Shown: one piece after another, positions 4,848 through 5,888 of the stretch
Layout of the letters: every line of letters begins with the position of its first letter
Position numbering within the stretch: position 1 is the first letter of the stretch
Assembly: GCA_005883175.1 (NCBI GenBank)
Contig: VAYV01000190.1
Span: forward strand, 1 to 5,888
Length of the DNA: 5,888 nt
Direction of reading: 5' to 3'
DNA from: Actinomycetota bacterium
GTDB taxonomy: Bacteria; Actinomycetota; AC-67
Notes under the pieces: model-generated
The model's input: the letters and a program-made list of their open reading frames with translations, nothing else
Database searches by the model: none
What the model was told of the DNA's origin: nothing
Position numbers and translations under genes: made by a program

Positions 4848-5888
4848 TTAGTAGGCCTGCGCCCAGGTCGCGAGCTCGGCGCCGGGCTTCCCACAGTGGA
4901 CGCAGGGCTCGCCGGGCTGCTCGGGCTGCAACGGCAGCAGCCGAATCGTCGCCTTGGTCTCGGCTTTGATCTGCGCCTCACATTCGGCGTCGCCGCACCA
5001 GGCGCCCCGGAGGAACCCGCCCCCGCCGGCGATGATCGCTTTGAACTCCTCGTAGTCCTTGGGGGTGAACGTGTTGGCCTCGCGGAACGCCAGCGCTTCC
5101 TGGTAGAGGTTTTCCTGGATCTGGTCGAGCAGCTTGTCGACGGACTCCGCCAGCGCCGTCTCGGGGATCGTCTCCTTCTCACCGCTGTCTCGGCGCGCGA
5201 CCACCACGTGGTTGCCGGCGGCATCGCGAGGCCCGAGCTCGATCCGAAGCGGCACACCTTTCAGCTCCCACTCGTTGTACTTGTAGCCGGGACGGAGCTG
5301 TTCGCGGTCGTCGACCTTCACCCGGCGCACACCCAAGGCTTCCTTAACCCGTCCGAGCGCCTCGTGCACACGCGCGCGCTCGTCCTCGGACTTGTAGATG
5401 GGGACGACGACGATCTCGTACGGCGCCAGCGCAGGCGGAAGCCGCAAGCCCTTGTCGTCACCATGGGTCATGATCACGCCGCCGACCAATCGTGTGCTGA
5501 CACCCCACGACGTCGCGAACGCGTACTGCTGCTCGCCGGCGCGATCCTGGAACTGCACGCCGTACGCCTTCGCGAAGTTCTGCCCGAGGTAGTGCGACGT
5601 TCCGGCCTGCAGCGCCTTGCGGTCGCGCATCATCCCTTCCATCGTGAGCGTCTCTTCGGCGCCGGGGAACCGCTCGGCCGCCGACTTCCGCCCGGGGAGC
5701 ACCGGAAGCCCGAGCGCCTTCTCCGCCGCGTCGACGTAGACCTCGCGGAGGATCAGGAGCGCCTCGGCGATCGCTTCGTCCGCCGTCTCGTGCGCCGTGT
5801 GTCCCTCCTGCCACAGGAACTCGGTCGTGCGCAAGAACACACGCGGGCGCAGCTCCCATCGCACGACGTTGCACCACTGGTTGTAGAG
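4848..5888 (-). CDS. proS: Prolyl-tRNA synthetase, type 3 (archaeal/eukaryote-like), N-terminus outside window
   Basis: This cytoplasmic class II aminoacyl-tRNA synthetase joins proline to tRNA-Pro using ATP. The open frame continues through position 5888, so 346 C-terminal residues are visible, about three quarters of the roughly 477 of the family; about 130 N-terminal residues lie outside. The motif 2 region reads RWELRPR then LRTTEFLWQEGHTAH at visible residues 10-33. The tRNA/substrate loop has LQAGTSHYLGQNFAKAYGV, and motif 3 has GGVIMTHGDDKGLRLPP. The anticodon-binding domain includes PGYKYNEWELKGVP. The C-terminal domain has four probable zinc-binding cysteines (WCGDAEC and CVHCG) and ends in a terminal tyrosine, WAQAY, as in the Thermus-type enzyme. 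It aligns without gaps to what I recall of that family. The stop is TAA. A GTG at 5864 is an internal valine, not a start, because conserved NQWCNVV lies upstream of it in frame. The bacterial-type editing domain is not expected in this subtype. Confidence 0.96.
   Translation of the reverse strand, partial: LYNQWCNVVRWELRPRVFLRTTEFLWQEGHTAHETADEAIAEALLILREVYVDAAEKALGLPVLPGRKSAAERFPGAEETLTMEGMMRDRKALQAGTSHYLGQNFAKAYGVQFQDRAGEQQYAFATSWGVSTRLVGGVIMTHGDDKGLRLPPALAPYEIVVVPIYKSEDERARVHEALGRVKEALGVRRVKVDDREQLRPGYKYNEWELKGVPLRIELGPRDAAGNHVVVARRDSGEKETIPETALAESVDKLLDQIQENLYQEALAFREANTFTPKDYEEFKAIIAGGGGFLRGAWCGDAECEAQIKAETKATIRLLPLQPEQPGEPCVHCGKPGAELATWAQAY

Noticed and set aside
4364..4969. A 201-codon plus-strand frame across the proS-rimP gap
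   Set aside because: It covers antisense rimP and proS plus the terminator region, with low-complexity Arg/Ala sequence and no recognisable family.
4688..5257. A long N-terminal extension of rimP in the same frame
   Set aside because: The extension is out of frame with proS over most of its length and rich in Arg/Ser. A perfect ribosome binding site precedes the GTG at 4687, and family members start there.

Overview
The window is a GC-rich bacterial segment in which every gene lies on the minus strand. It holds the conserved transcription-translation cluster proS, rimP, nusA, ylxR, infB, ylxP, rbfA and a DHH-family phosphoesterase. This gene order, the strong codon bias to G/C at third positions and the archaeal/eukaryote-like (type 3) prolyl-tRNA synthetase suggest an actinobacterium or a related high-GC Gram-positive lineage, possibly an uncultured one. 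That taxonomic call is an inference from gene order and composition only.

Layout in the direction of transcription, from high to low coordinates. The window opens inside proS (5888-4848), which lacks its N-terminus. A gap of 160 bases follows (4688-4847). It holds a plausible extended -10 promoter and, downstream of it, a hairpin with an interrupted U tract. The main operon then starts: rimP (4687-4247), nusA (4226-3024), ylxR/rnpM (3022-2762), infB (2753-874), ylxP/DUF503 (854-558), rbfA (561-196) and the first 66 codons of an NrnA-like DHH phosphoesterase (199-1, running off the window). Gaps within the operon are 1 to 20 bases. The last two junctions are ATGA overlaps, so the genes are very probably cotranscribed and partly translationally coupled.

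Together the genes serve ribosome production and the start of translation. RimP and RbfA mature the 30S subunit. IF2 places initiator tRNA. NusA controls pausing and termination. YlxR/RnpM is an RNase P-binding regulator. ProRS charges tRNA-Pro, and the DHH enzyme probably degrades short RNA oligonucleotides.

The notable points are in infB and in the operon leader. infB carries two independent abnormalities: a frameshift at the edge of a 15-bp tandem repeat in the N-terminal linker, and a clean in-frame loss of about 48 codons that removes the second half of domain C1 and the linker to C2. Either these are assembly or sequencing errors, or the IF2 is highly unusual. The leader arrangement resembles the NusA-dependent attenuation known for the Bacillus subtilis rimP-nusA-infB operon. 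I found no mobile element, CRISPR array, tRNA or rRNA gene, and no clearly new multi-gene system.
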